64,000 bases of DNA from UBA4923 sp964606165 (GTDB lineage Bacteria > Bacillota > Clostridia > Saccharofermentanales > DTU023): assembly GCA_964606165.1 (NCBI GenBank), contig CAZSFQ010000001.1, forward strand, positions 107,486 through 171,485, read 5' to 3'. This document shows positions 8,825 through 18,446 of the stretch, one piece after another (the first letter of the stretch is position 1; each line of letters begins with the position of its first letter). Under the pieces are notes generated by a model. It saw only the letters and a list, made by a program, of their open reading frames with translations, searched no databases and was not told where the DNA came from. Made by a program: the position numbers and the translations under genes.

Positions 8825-10215
8825 TAAGCGTCAACCTCCTCCGGTGTGCCCTCATAATACTGATCGATGTATTCCTGGTGTACCCGCTTCAGTTCGTTGG
8901 CCGGCAGCATGGAAAGGAGCTTCCAGCCGATGGCAAGGGTCTCCTCAATGGAGCGGTCGGCATTAAAGCCCTGGGAGACGTAACTTTCTTCAAAGGCCAC
9001 GGAAAAACCGGCGTAGACCAGATCCAGTTCGCTCAAGGCCTCTTCGCCAAGAATAATCTGGAGGTCACGCGCGTCTTTCCCACGCGAATAGGCAGCAAAA
9101 AGCTGGTTCATGGTATCGGCGTGATCAGCCCGTGTCTTGCCTTCACCGATCCCCTTGTCTTTCAAACGCGAAAGTGAGGGCAGCACGTCGATGGGCGGCT
9201 GGATGCCGCGGCGATGAAGGTCACGCGACAAGATGACCTGGCCTTCCGTGATGTAGCCGGTCAGGTCAGGAATGGGGTGGGTCTTGTCGTCGTCGGGCAT
9301 GGTCAGGATGGGAACGAAAGTGATCGAACCCCTGCGATCCTTTATACGTCCGGCCCGCTCATAGATGCTGGCCAGGTCGGTGTAAAGATAGCCCGGATAG
9401 CCGCGCCGGCCCGGGACTTCCTTCCTGGCGGCCGACACCTCGCGAAGGGCCTCGGCATAGTAGGTGATATCGGTCATGAGGACCAGCACGTGCATGTCAA
9501 GGTCATAGGCCAGGTACTCGGCGGCCGTCAAGGCCATGCGGGGGGTGGCGATGCGCTCAATGGCCGGATCATCGGCCAGGTTGATGAACATGACGGCGCG
9601 GTCAATGGCCCCGGTGCGCCGGAAGTCATTGATGAAAAAGTCAGCTTCCTCAAAGGTAATGCCCATGGCAGCGAAAACCACGGCAAAATCCTCCTCGCTG
9701 TTCAGGACTCCAGCCTGGCGGGCGATCTGGGCGGCCAGTTGGGCGTGGGGCAGTCCGGCGCCCGAGAAGATGGGCAGCTTCTGGCCCCTGACCAGGGTAT
9801 TCAAGCCGTCGATGGCAGAAACCCCTGTCTGGATGAATTCGTTGGGATAGTCGCGGGCGGCCGGGTTGATGGGGGTACCGTTGATGTCACGCATGGCTTG
9901 GGGGATGATGTCCAGTCCGCCGTCCTTGGGCCGGCCCATGCCGTCAAAGATCCGGCCAAGCAAGTCGGGTGACACGCCGAGCTCGAGCCCGCGTCCCAAA
10001 AACCGGACCGTACTTTTTTCAATATTGAGCCCGATGGAACTTTCAAAAAGCTGGACCAGCGCGTCCGTGCCCTCGATTTCAAGCACCCGGCACTGGCGGA
10101 GCCTGCCGTCCTCGAGCTCGATTTCCCCCAGCTCGTCAAACTTAACATTCTCGACGCCGCGGACCAGCATCAATGGGCCCGTCACTTCCTCGATAGTACG
10201 ATATTCTCTCGCCAT
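8824..10215 (-). CDS. ntpB: V-type ATPase subunit B
   Basis: A 463-residue non-catalytic head subunit. It is homologous to the catalytic A subunit but has no GxxxxGK[ST] P-loop; the equivalent place reads FSGAGLPHAQLA. The ALREVSAARKEVPGRRGYPG segment is typical. It follows ntpA by 14 bases and is translationally coupled to ntpD. Alternating with subunit A it forms the hexameric head. Confidence 0.97.
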   Translation of the reverse strand: MAREYRTIEEVTGPLMLVRGVENVKFDELGEIELEDGRLRQCRVLEIEGTDALVQLFESSIGLNIEKSTVRFLGRGLELGVSPDLLGRIFDGMGRPKDGGLDIIPQAMRDINGTPINPAARDYPNEFIQTGVSAIDGLNTLVRGQKLPIFSGAGLPHAQLAAQIARQAGVLNSEEDFAVVFAAMGITFEEADFFINDFRRTGAIDRAVMFINLADDPAIERIATPRMALTAAEYLAYDLDMHVLVLMTDITYYAEALREVSAARKEVPGRRGYPGYLYTDLASIYERAGRIKDRRGSITFVPILTMPDDDKTHPIPDLTGYITEGQVILSRDLHRRGIQPPIDVLPSLSRLKDKGIGEGKTRADHADTMNQLFAAYSRGKDARDLQIILGEEALSELDLVYAGFSVAFEESYVSQGFNADRSIEETLAIGWKLLSMLPANELKRVHQEYIDQYYEGTPEEVDA

Positions 10216-10229
10216 TAGACTCTGCCTTC

Positions 10230-12002
10230 CTAGTCAGCCAGCCCGCTCATCTCGGCGAGCAGCTGCTCTTTTCTCAGCTCAAACCAGCGGTCGACTTCCT
10301 GTTCGGGCACGTATTTAAAGCGCGCGATATCGGCCCGGATGGGAAGCTTCATGATGGCCGCGAAATCAGCCGACCGGGCCAGGGCTTTTTGCGCCTCGTA
10401 GTAAAACAGCATAACCAGCGATAACATTTTGTACTGCTTGTTCATGGAGGTGTATGTGTCGATGTCGTCAAATGAGTTCTGGTGGAGGAAGTCCTCCCGC
10501 AAAGACCGCGCAGACTCCAGTTTCAGCCTGTCTGTATCGGACAGGGCGTCCTGGCCGATCAGGCGGACGATCTCTTCCAGCTCGGACTCCTCCTGCAGGA
10601 GGGTCATGGCGTCCAGCCTGGTCCGGCTGAAATCGGGAGCGACCTGGTCATTCAGCCAGTTGTCGATTTTTGTCTGATAGAGCGAATAGCTGGTCAGCCA
10701 GTTGATGGCAGGGAAGTGACGCCTGTAAGCCAGATTGGAGTCCAAACTCCAGAAAACCTGGACAATCCTCAAGGTCGACTGGGCCACCGGGTCGGACAGG
10801 TCACCGCCCGGGGGAGAGACAGCGCCGATGGCTGTCAATATGCCGACGCGATCTTCCCCGTCCCCGCAAAGGCAATGGACCATGCCCGCGCGTTCATAAA
10901 AACCAGCCAGCCGCGATCCCAGATAGGCCGGATAGCCCTCCTCTCCCGGCATCTCCTCGAGCCGTCCCGACATCTCACGCAGTGCCTCGGCCCAGCGTGA
11001 AGTCGAATCAGCCATAAGAGAAACAGAATAGCCCATGTCACGAAAATATTCCGCGATGGTGATCCCCGTGTAGATGGAGGCCTCACGCGCGGCCACAGGC
11101 ATGTCGGAGGTATTGGCAATCAGGATGGTCCGTTTCATCAGGGGGTAACCTGACTTGGGATCTTTCAGCTGGGGAAATTCCATGAGGACATCGGTCATTT
11201 CGTTGCCGCGCTCGCCGCAGCCGATGTAGACGACCACGTCAGCCTGGGCCCATTTTGCCAGCTGGTGCTGGATGACCGTCTTGCCGCTCCCGAAAGGACC
11301 CGGCACAGCCGCTGTCCCGCCCTGGGCGACAGGGAAGAAGGTATCGATGGGGCGCTGTCCCGTGATCAGCGGCTCGACCGGGGAAATCTTCTCGCGGTAG
11401 GGCCGGCCGATGCGGACGGGCCAGCGCTGGATCAGGGTGATCTCGACGCGGCCGGCCCGGTCATCTTCGAGCACGGCCACGACATCCGTGACCTTGAAGC
11501 TGCCCGCTTTGATCTCCCTGAGGATGCCGGACCGGCCGGGAGCCACCATGACGCGGTGCTCCATCAGCTCAGTTTCGGGCACGACACCGATGATGTCGCC
11601 TCCCGTGACCCGGTCACCTTCTTTTTTGACCGGCTTGAATTCCCATACCTTGTCACGGTTCAGGGCAGGCGCGAAGGCGCCACGCGTAATCCGGTCACCC
11701 TCCATGTCAACCAGGACGTCGAGGGGGCGCTGAATCCCGTCAAAGATCTCTCCGATCAGGCCGGGACCCAGCTCAACCGACAAGGGGGTCCCGCGCGAGA
11801 CGACACTTTCGCCCGGACCCAGGCCCGCTGTTTCCTCATAGACCTGGATCGACGCCTCGTCGCCGTGCATTTCGATGATTTCGCCGATCAACCGCTTTTC
11901 CGATACTTCAACGACATCGAACATGTCGGCGTCACGCATTCCTTTCGCGACGACCAGGGGGCCGGATACCTTGACGATTTCTCCCTGACTTCTTCTATCC
12001 AT
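10230..12002 (-). CDS. ntpA: V-type ATPase catalytic subunit A
   Basis: A 590-residue catalytic subunit that binds and hydrolyses ATP in the V1 head. The P-loop GPFGSGKTV lies near residue 235, followed by GCGERGNEM, and later the SMADSTSRWAEALREMSGRL block. The long non-homologous insertion characteristic of A subunits is present before the P-loop. A clear AAAGGGAG ribosome site precedes ATG 12002. Confidence 0.97.
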   Translation of the reverse strand: MDRRSQGEIVKVSGPLVVAKGMRDADMFDVVEVSEKRLIGEIIEMHGDEASIQVYEETAGLGPGESVVSRGTPLSVELGPGLIGEIFDGIQRPLDVLVDMEGDRITRGAFAPALNRDKVWEFKPVKKEGDRVTGGDIIGVVPETELMEHRVMVAPGRSGILREIKAGSFKVTDVVAVLEDDRAGRVEITLIQRWPVRIGRPYREKISPVEPLITGQRPIDTFFPVAQGGTAAVPGPFGSGKTVIQHQLAKWAQADVVVYIGCGERGNEMTDVLMEFPQLKDPKSGYPLMKRTILIANTSDMPVAAREASIYTGITIAEYFRDMGYSVSLMADSTSRWAEALREMSGRLEEMPGEEGYPAYLGSRLAGFYERAGMVHCLCGDGEDRVGILTAIGAVSPPGGDLSDPVAQSTLRIVQVFWSLDSNLAYRRHFPAINWLTSYSLYQTKIDNWLNDQVAPDFSRTRLDAMTLLQEESELEEIVRLIGQDALSDTDRLKLESARSLREDFLHQNSFDDIDTYTSMNKQYKMLSLVMLFYYEAQKALARSADFAAIMKLPIRADIARFKYVPEQEVDRWFELRKEQLLAEMSGLAD

Positions 12003-12039
12003 GGAATCTCTCCCTTTATCTGCTGCTCACTGTTAAAAC

Positions 12040-12381
12040 TCACGCGTCCCCGGACATTTGCCGGCGCTGTCCGATCATGTCAATTCCTGTCGCCTTGCGG
12101 ATCGCCGTCCGGAGTTCCAGTCCCCCCAGCCATGCCTGGCGCCGGGCTGACGGGATGATGGTGACGGCGGGCAGGTAACGGAGGCGCCAGGCGGCCAGGC
12201 GGGGCCCCATCATCTCAGCCAGCTCCTCCGTTATGAAGATCACCGCATAGTCCTCATCCGCCCACTGGTTGAGAACCTGCTCCGCCTCATCGGCATCGGC
12301 CGCTTCGCGGACGCTCAAGCCCAGCGCGCGAAAACCGCTGATGCTGTCGTGCTCGCCCAAGACCCCGATCTTATGTTCCAT
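12040..12381 (-). CDS. ntpG: V-type ATPase subunit F
   Basis: A 113-residue protein (NtpG in Enterococcus hirae naming) that binds subunit D in the central stalk. The start EHKIGVLGEHDSISGFRALG and the segment YAVIFITEELAE fit the small alpha/beta fold of the family. Its place between the C and A genes is the usual one, 14 bases after ntpC. Confidence 0.9.
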   Translation of the reverse strand: MEHKIGVLGEHDSISGFRALGLSVREAADADEAEQVLNQWADEDYAVIFITEELAEMMGPRLAAWRLRYLPAVTIIPSARRQAWLGGLELRTAIRKATGIDMIGQRRQMSGDA

Positions 12382-12394
12382 CGCTTCCCTGCTC

Positions 12395-13432
12395 CTAAAA
12401 ATCCCGGCGGAGCGGGCCGGCCGCCTCGCGGCTCAACCCGTCTGTCAGTGACGCCATGACAATGCGCACATTTTTAAACTCACACTCCCGGGCCATGATG
12501 TAGGCGATGACCCTGGGAGGCCCTGAGAGTGTCCGGGACCCTGCTTCCAGATAGCCGAAAAGGAGCCGGTCCACATCCAGGGAAAACAAGGAGGCGCCGC
12601 CTTCCCCGTAGGTGATGAGGTGGCCGGAGAGTGGCTGATAGGGTGTTTTTTCAAGGCCTTCCTTGACCGCTTGAACAGGAGCGTCAAAGAAAGAAAGCCA
12701 GGTCTCCCTCCGGATGATGCCGTCGGCCAGAAGACTATCCGCGTACGCGGGCAACTCCATGGCCCTGGCCCTGACCCGCAGGAGCGTTTCGAGATTGGCA
12801 AGGTCTCTTACCCGGTCAAAATAGCCCGCCAGCCAGGCGTCATCAAAGCCCGCCGCGATTTCAGCGATCAAGGCGTGAATGTCGCGGTCGACTGACCGGT
12901 CCATGGCCGAGGCGTCATGAGCGGCCAGGAAGGCTTCTTTAGCCCTCGAAATGATGGCTTGGGCCCAGGCCGGCAGGTTTTTTTCCTTTTCGCCGCGCGC
13001 CACCGCGCACCACAGGGTGTCCGCCTGGATCAGGGATGGTCTCAGCAGCCAGGACTTAAATTCGTCCTCGGCTGGCGGATCAGCCATAAAAGCCGTTTTC
13101 AGGGAGGTCTTCAGATTGTGCGCGTCCTTGCGCAAAAGCAGTACCTGGTGATAACCGTCATCCGGGGTCACTTCATCAAGAAGCTCATAGAGCCGGCAGT
13201 TTTCATCCATGACCATTCCCTCGACGGTATCCTTTTGGGGGTAACGGTGTTCGAGCAGGAGACGCCTGACGTCATCCACTGATTCCGCGGCGTAAAGGCG
13301 GTCCAGTCCCGGCCGGCCGAGCAGGTCCTTTTCCAGGCACCATACCCTGCCGGTGGCATGCCCCCAGGATCCCGCCTTATTTTTACGTACGACGGGCAGG
13401 GGAATTGCGTTCTGCTTAAGCTTTTTAGCCAT
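12395..13432 (-). CDS. ntpC: V-type ATPase subunit C (d-type socket)
   Basis: The preferred start is ATG 13432 (MAKKLKQN), giving 345 residues; a longer frame to 13519 lies wholly within ntpE and is not needed. The 8-base overlap with the ntpE stop fits coupling. Subunit C links the central stalk to the membrane rotor ring. The all-helical sequence is weakly conserved; I rely on length, the RDFARLEDL-like helical repeats and its position between ntpE and ntpG. Confidence 0.87.
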   Translation of the reverse strand: MAKKLKQNAIPLPVVRKNKAGSWGHATGRVWCLEKDLLGRPGLDRLYAAESVDDVRRLLLEHRYPQKDTVEGMVMDENCRLYELLDEVTPDDGYHQVLLLRKDAHNLKTSLKTAFMADPPAEDEFKSWLLRPSLIQADTLWCAVARGEKEKNLPAWAQAIISRAKEAFLAAHDASAMDRSVDRDIHALIAEIAAGFDDAWLAGYFDRVRDLANLETLLRVRARAMELPAYADSLLADGIIRRETWLSFFDAPVQAVKEGLEKTPYQPLSGHLITYGEGGASLFSLDVDRLLFGYLEAGSRTLSGPPRVIAYIMARECEFKNVRIVMASLTDGLSREAAGPLRRDF

Positions 13433-14024
13433 CCCGTCCTTCCCCTGCCCCGCCCATTCCGAGAAAGTCCAGGGCTGCCCGCGCCAGCTCAGCCCGGTAA
13501 TCACGCACCACCACATCATAGGTCAGGTTGTCGCGGATGCGGCCGTGTGTGACCGCGATCCCTCCCGCGAAATCGCCGTCCTGGCCGTCAATGGAGAAGC
13601 GGCCCTGAGGCAAAGCCTCGAGGAGATCTTCACCCAGTTCGATCCGGTCGGCGGCCGATAAAGTAATGACGCCTTCTTCAAGATCCAGGGAACGGATCCA
13701 GCCCGCGTAAAGTCTGACGCGTTCGGGCGCGGCCTTCTCCTGAAGCAGACGGAGTGCCCGCAGGATGATCTGGTCAGCCAGGGCCTGCTTGCGCTCCAGC
13801 TCCTGCTTGCGCAGCAGGGCCTCGGCCACACCCTCACCCCTTTTGACAATCAGCTCCGCCTCCTGCTGTGCACGTTCCCGGGCTTCTTCAATAATCTTTC
13901 CGCACTCTTTTTCGGCATTCGAAATCTCCTGGTCGACCAGGACCTTCGTCTCCGCGGCCAGGGCTTCAACTTCAGATTCTGCTTCCGCCAGAATGTGGCG
14001 CCTGATTCGATCGATTCCTTCCAT
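13425..14024 (-). CDS. ntpE: V-type ATPase subunit E (peripheral stalk)
   Basis: The best start is ATG 14024 (MEGIDRIRRHI), with GAGGGAG about 9 bases upstream; the frame can be extended by 15 codons to 14069 but that would run into ntpK. The first half is a long charged coiled coil with AEAESEVEALAAE, and the C-terminal half is a small globular domain that contacts the head (GGIAVTHGRIRDNLTYD). It forms the stator stalk with NtpF. Confidence 0.9.
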   Translation of the reverse strand: MEGIDRIRRHILAEAESEVEALAAETKVLVDQEISNAEKECGKIIEEARERAQQEAELIVKRGEGVAEALLRKQELERKQALADQIILRALRLLQEKAAPERVRLYAGWIRSLDLEEGVITLSAADRIELGEDLLEALPQGRFSIDGQDGDFAGGIAVTHGRIRDNLTYDVVVRDYRAELARAALDFLGMGGAGEGRDG

Positions 14025-14065
14025 CTTGTCAGAGCTCCCTCTTTTTATGCTCCGCCCGGGCGGCT

Positions 14066-14542
14066 TCAAACCGCAATGCTCAGGACGCCTAGAATGGTCG
14101 CTAGAAGAGCGAGAATGGCATAGGTTTCGACCATGACAGCCAGGACAATGGCGTTGCCGCTTGTATGGCCGTGTTTGGTGACCAGGGCCATGCCGCCTTC
14201 CGCCACATTGCCCTGATGAAAGGCGGACAGAAGACCGATGAAAGCGACAGGGAGCGAGGCCAAAAGGAAGAGCAGGCCCTGTTGTGTGCTGATCGCGAGG
14301 CTGCCGCTCAGCATGCCCGAGTGGTTCATGATCATGAACCAGCCAAGGAGGCCGTAGATGCCCTGAGTTCCAGGCAAGGCCTGCAGAATCAGAAGCTTGC
14401 CGAACAAGGTGGGGTCTTCAGCCATTATTCCTGAGGCCACCTGCCCCAGTTTGCCGACAACCTTGGCTGAGCCGTAGCCGGGCAGGATGACCGCCAGGGC
14501 GGCTGCCAGATAGACCAAGAGCGGACCGGTGATGGATACCAT
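14066..14542 (-). CDS. ntpK: V-type ATPase proteolipid subunit K
   Basis: A 158-residue protein with four membrane helices, i.e. two fused c-subunit hairpins forming the rotor ring. The ion-binding glutamate is E139 in AVMVETYAIL; the first hairpin has no such acid. The residues that coordinate Na+ in Enterococcus hirae NtpK have counterparts here: LPGTQ at 56-60, Q110 in FHQGNVAEGG and E139. This points to Na+ rather than H+ transport, by comparison with the known structure. The gene lies between ntpI and ntpE. Confidence 0.95.
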   Translation of the reverse strand: MVSITGPLLVYLAAALAVILPGYGSAKVVGKLGQVASGIMAEDPTLFGKLLILQALPGTQGIYGLLGWFMIMNHSGMLSGSLAISTQQGLLFLLASLPVAFIGLLSAFHQGNVAEGGMALVTKHGHTSGNAIVLAVMVETYAILALLATILGVLSIAV

Positions 14543-14610
14543 AACTTTCCTCCCAAGACCAACCGCTGCCGGTTGGACCGCTGATGCCCGAAGCTTGTGT
14601 CCGGGCTATT

Positions 14611-16602
14611 TCAAGAAGCGTTGACCGCTTCTTCCTTCACTGTTTGACCCTTCTGCTTTTTGTCCTCAATCCTGACGTAGGTGGTCGCTCGGCGCAAAGG
14701 ATTCCAGAAGGCGCCGCCGCCGACAAAAAACTTGCCGAACATTTCCACGTATTGCAAACGGCAGGTGTGGACAAAGGCCGACAGGGCGGAGAGGGCCAGG
14801 TTCAAGGTGTGCCCGAATACCCCGATGACGGCGAAGAGAATATAGCCGAAAACCGACTTGCCTCCCAGCATGCCCAGCATGTTGACCACGGTGGCGATGA
14901 CGCTGGTCGCAAGAACCAGGGCCAGGACGCGCGCATAAGAGAGGATGTCGCTCAGGTAAGAGGTAATGCCGTACAGGGCGCCAAAACCTTTGATTAAACG
15001 CTTGAAGGGGTTTTTAATCCCGTGACCGGCGAAGATAAGTCCGAAGGCCGCCCCCGCCAGGGCCACCCATTGCCCAATACTCTTAAGCAGGGCCACGGTC
15101 GCGGCCTTGTCGGAAAGAGCGCCCGCGCCAAGCATGAGGCCCAGCCCCGGAATAATCAGGTACCAGGTCACTGAGTCGGCCAGGCCGCCGATCAGGTTGC
15201 CTTTCATCTTCTCATTCCGGATATGGATGCCCAGTCCGAAAAAGAGATGGATCACCCCGAATATCATGCTGAAGAGGAGCAGCTGAACGGGCGAATCCAT
15301 GGGATTGAACCAGAGAACAGGAAAGCTCGCCTTGCCCTGGCTCACAGCTGTGATCATATCACCAAAGAAACCGCCGAAGATAAAACCCCAGATTACAGAG
15401 GAAATCCCCGAGATGAAGAGCATCATGCTCATCTGGCGCGTGCCGCCCTCCACCTTCTTTTTGAAGAGCAGCCAGGCTGTGCCGGCCATCAACATGGCCC
15501 CGTAGCCGACATCACTCAGCATCATGCCAAAGAGAATCATATAGAAGGGCGCCATGACCGGCATGGGATCCGTTTCCTGGCTGCTGGGCGCGCCGTACAT
15601 CTCAAGCACGATCTCAAAAGCCCTTACCAGAAAATTATTTTTCAGCTTGACCGGGCTTTCCTCGTCTTCTCCCGCCGGCCGGTATGACCAGGCCAGGTCG
15701 AACTGCTCCGCCAGCTGGCGGCCGATTATGTCCGCCTGGTCAGCGGCAACCCAGACCTGCAGATAAAAGGTATAGGTCCCTTCCTGCGTCATTTCACCGG
15801 CCCCTGCCCGGTCGTAGCGTACGAGCAGGTAGTCGTGGAAGGTCATGAGGCGGCCGCAGCGATCCGCCATCTTCTCCAGACGGTCTTCCAGATCCTCGTA
15901 TTCCGCCTCCAGCTTTTCGATCTCTCCCTCAAGGGAATGGATTGTCGCCCGGGCTGTGCCGGTAAAGGGCAGCTTGGGCATCTCATGAAAGGCACAGGAG
16001 GACAGGCGGGACCGGACCCGCGGGAGCTGTTCATTCAGGGTAATAATGGCGGTCTTAGCGGGGAACAGGCCCTCTTCTTCCAGAAGATGGACCGCCGCGA
16101 GCGGAAAATCCCGCAGTAAATCGCCTTGAAAAGAATCGAGCGAAGCGGCATCCATGAAAATGCCGAAAATAACCGATGTCCGCGAGCTTCCCTGTTCCGT
16201 CAGATCGAGGGTGACAGGTGACCAGGGCTGGAGCTGGGCGATCTGCTGCTCCAGCAGGGTGATCCGGTGTTGGATGGAATCCTCCCGGGAGGTCAGGCTT
16301 TCGTAATGGGCAACCAGCTCTTCCAGCTCCGCCTCTTCGCAGTCTGTGAAAGAAAACTCGTCTTCGGTGACAGGCAGTTTTCTGGCCGACAGCTGCCTGA
16401 CAGAGGGGAAGCGCTTTTGCAGGCCCTCTATGACACGGGCAAGCCGCGCCCTCATTTCGAGATTGCCGGCATGGGCCGCCCCCGGCAGGGGACGGTCGTC
16501 CCCAATCCCGATCCTGTCGATCTCCGCCGCTCCCAGGCGCATCAGTGCGTCGATGATTGTGTCACGATCCTCCCGCACTCCCAGGATCGTCATTTTGCTC
16601 AT
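14611..16602 (-). CDS. ntpI: V-type ATPase subunit I (membrane stator)
   Basis: The preferred start ATG 16602 (MSKMTILGVRED) gives 663 residues; the frame extends 19 codons upstream but these lie within ntpF. The N-terminal half is cytoplasmic and partly coiled-coil. The second half, from about residue 370, has the membrane helices that hold the ion half-channels, including the segment ILSYARVLALVLATSVIA, which contains the conserved arginine of the family. The start overlaps the ntpF stop region, indicating coupling. Confidence 0.94.
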   Translation of the reverse strand: MSKMTILGVREDRDTIIDALMRLGAAEIDRIGIGDDRPLPGAAHAGNLEMRARLARVIEGLQKRFPSVRQLSARKLPVTEDEFSFTDCEEAELEELVAHYESLTSREDSIQHRITLLEQQIAQLQPWSPVTLDLTEQGSSRTSVIFGIFMDAASLDSFQGDLLRDFPLAAVHLLEEEGLFPAKTAIITLNEQLPRVRSRLSSCAFHEMPKLPFTGTARATIHSLEGEIEKLEAEYEDLEDRLEKMADRCGRLMTFHDYLLVRYDRAGAGEMTQEGTYTFYLQVWVAADQADIIGRQLAEQFDLAWSYRPAGEDEESPVKLKNNFLVRAFEIVLEMYGAPSSQETDPMPVMAPFYMILFGMMLSDVGYGAMLMAGTAWLLFKKKVEGGTRQMSMMLFISGISSVIWGFIFGGFFGDMITAVSQGKASFPVLWFNPMDSPVQLLLFSMIFGVIHLFFGLGIHIRNEKMKGNLIGGLADSVTWYLIIPGLGLMLGAGALSDKAATVALLKSIGQWVALAGAAFGLIFAGHGIKNPFKRLIKGFGALYGITSYLSDILSYARVLALVLATSVIATVVNMLGMLGGKSVFGYILFAVIGVFGHTLNLALSALSAFVHTCRLQYVEMFGKFFVGGGAFWNPLRRATTYVRIEDKKQKGQTVKEEAVNAS

Positions 16603-16603
16603 T

Positions 16604-16924
16604 TTAACGATGCTCAAGGATGCCGATAATCCTTTCAGCAAGCGCGGCTGCCGCCTCATTCATCAGGCTCTCAGAGGGCTCAGACGAGTGGGGATCACCG
16701 GCTGCGGAGGCGGTGGCTACCAGATCCTGGTAGCGCGCCTGTGCTTTCTCCGTCTGCTCCTGCCGGATCTTTCCCGCCAGCTGATACGCTTGATCAATCA
16801 TGTCAACTGCCTCTTGCCGGGCTGCCTGGCGCTTCAACTGTGATTCTTCGCGCGCCTTTTCGACCCGCAAAACAGCTTCTGATTCTGTTTCTTTGATTTC
16901 AGCCAAAAAATCACGGTCCGCCAC
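16604..16924 (-). CDS. ntpF: V-type ATPase subunit G/H (peripheral stalk)
   Basis: A coiled-coil protein of about 106 residues, rich in Glu, Lys, Arg and Gln, with a heptad-like stretch from residue 10 to 75. It pairs with NtpE in the peripheral stalk. AGGAGGA lies 6 bases before GTG 16924, which I prefer over TTG 16930, because the latter abuts the Shine-Dalgarno. It is the first gene of the operon, so the order F-I-K-E-C-G-A-B-D equals that of the Enterococcus hirae ntp operon. Confidence 0.85.
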   Translation of the reverse strand: MADRDFLAEIKETESEAVLRVEKAREESQLKRQAARQEAVDMIDQAYQLAGKIRQEQTEKAQARYQDLVATASAAGDPHSSEPSESLMNEAAAALAERIIGILEHR

Positions 16925-17073
16925 AGGCAATCCTCCTCAAGGTGCACAGTTCACACCTTTCAAACATTGGCCGGTTCCGGGCAACAAAAAGCGAAGCCCT
17001 GCCGGCCCATAAACAAAATAAGGTTAGCACAGAACAGCTTAAAACGAAAGAAGTTGAAGTGGTTCTTCACCCC

Positions 17074-18333
17074 TCAAATATCGGAAAGGAAGCGGTCAAA
17101 GTGGTTATCCCTGGCCCAGGAATAGCGGCTGTAATCCGTGAGCAGGGCAACGAACCCTTCCTCTTCCGGGTAAGCGCGCCAGATGATCTCCTGGTCGGGG
17201 AGATTGACGAAATGGCCCGGGTGACAGTAAAGGGAGGGTGTCGTTTCGATCTCAAAATGGACGGGCGGGGCATCCTCGTCGTCGAGAAATGACAGACCGT
17301 CCCGGGACAGGATCAGTTTTCCGGAACGTTCCGTGCGCGCGGGATCATCGCCGTCACCAAGATTTTCCAGCAGGACCATCCGGCACCTGCTTTCCAGGGA
17401 TTGATCCGAAAGAAGCGCCTCTTCCATTCGCTTCCGCTGCCAGGTCGCGTACTCAAGGGGGTGATCGAAGGGGGCTGGCGAGCCGGGCGAGGCGCTGAAG
17501 AAACCGGCCGCGTCGACACGCAGGCTCAGTTCACAGACTCGACAGAAGAGTTTTCTTTTTTCGCTGCGCATGACAAGGGGCCGGTCACAGGACGGGCACC
17601 AGTGACAAACATAGGAGAGTTTTTCCGCCCGCCGTCTTGAAAAAAACCGGGCAGGGCGTTTGCGCTCCGACTGCCAGGCGTAGTCGTCCACATTCAAAAC
17701 CTTGACAAGCCGGGCCTGGATTTCATCTACCGAAAGCCTGACCGCCTCCTCGGCGGACAGGAGCAGCCGGGTACTGACCTCCATCTTGCCTGGCCGGGGC
17801 AATCGTGCCCAGCGCGGCCAGCCCAGGTAGCCGCCACGGCAGATAACCGCTGCGACCGGCGCCTTCAGGTGCTTGATCAGTTTGGCGGTCGCCGGGCCGA
17901 AGGGTGTCAAATTGCCTGCCATGGAACGCTGAGTTTCAGGATAGAGGGCAACCGAACACTTGTTGGCAATTGAAAGAATGATTTCCTTGGTCGTTGAGAA
18001 GTTAACCCGGAAGGGCCTGATCTCGATGATGCCCAGCTTCCTGAAAATGGCGCCCAGAACCCTCCAGTTGGCGATCTCCTGCCCCGCGACAAAGCGGATG
18101 CGCTGGCCGGGCATAGCCGCCGCGCAGACAGCCGGATCAAAATAGGCTACATGATTGCCCACAATAAAAAAGGGCCCCCTGGACGCGGCAAGGGCAGGAT
18201 CCCGGTCATAGCGGACGCGGTAAAGAAGCTTAAGCAGTAGGCGCACAAGGAGCAGGAAAAAACCGTAAGCAAGTGGTTTTGGCGCCCTGATTGTCTGACG
18301 GTCAACTTTTTCCTTTTGTTTGATTCTGCTCAA
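17074..18333 (-). CDS. PlsC-like lysophospholipid acyltransferase with C-terminal zinc ribbon
   Basis: A 419-residue protein. Residues about 20-235 are a PlsC/LPLAT domain: a hydrophobic helix near 22-38, the catalytic HxxxxD motif as NHVAYFD (H61, D66), and YPETQRS in place of the usual PEGTRS. This suggests acyl transfer to a lysophospholipid at the inner membrane face. Residues about 240-275 hold two Cys pairs (CHWCPSC and CRVC) typical of a rubredoxin-like or zinc-ribbon knuckle, followed by roughly 140 residues I do not recognise. Most PlsC proteins end near 240 residues. It lies upstream of the V-ATPase operon on the same strand but about 150 bases away. Confidence 0.8.
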   Translation of the reverse strand: MSRIKQKEKVDRQTIRAPKPLAYGFFLLLVRLLLKLLYRVRYDRDPALAASRGPFFIVGNHVAYFDPAVCAAAMPGQRIRFVAGQEIANWRVLGAIFRKLGIIEIRPFRVNFSTTKEIILSIANKCSVALYPETQRSMAGNLTPFGPATAKLIKHLKAPVAAVICRGGYLGWPRWARLPRPGKMEVSTRLLLSAEEAVRLSVDEIQARLVKVLNVDDYAWQSERKRPARFFSRRRAEKLSYVCHWCPSCDRPLVMRSEKRKLFCRVCELSLRVDAAGFFSASPGSPAPFDHPLEYATWQRKRMEEALLSDQSLESRCRMVLLENLGDGDDPARTERSGKLILSRDGLSFLDDEDAPPVHFEIETTPSLYCHPGHFVNLPDQEIIWRAYPEEEGFVALLTDYSRYSWARDNHFDRFLSDI

Positions 18334-18446
18334 TATGGCGCCCCCTTTTCATTTATGCCACATTATTTTAACATCTTGGCGCTAGAGTTGGGGCAAGGTC
18401 CGGCGATGGTCCGGAAAGGTCAGTTGAAAAGATCCGGGGATTACCG

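Noticed and set aside
13433..13519. Longer N-terminus of the V-ATPase C subunit
   Set aside because: It lies entirely within ntpE; ATG 13432 with an 8-base overlap fits the operon.
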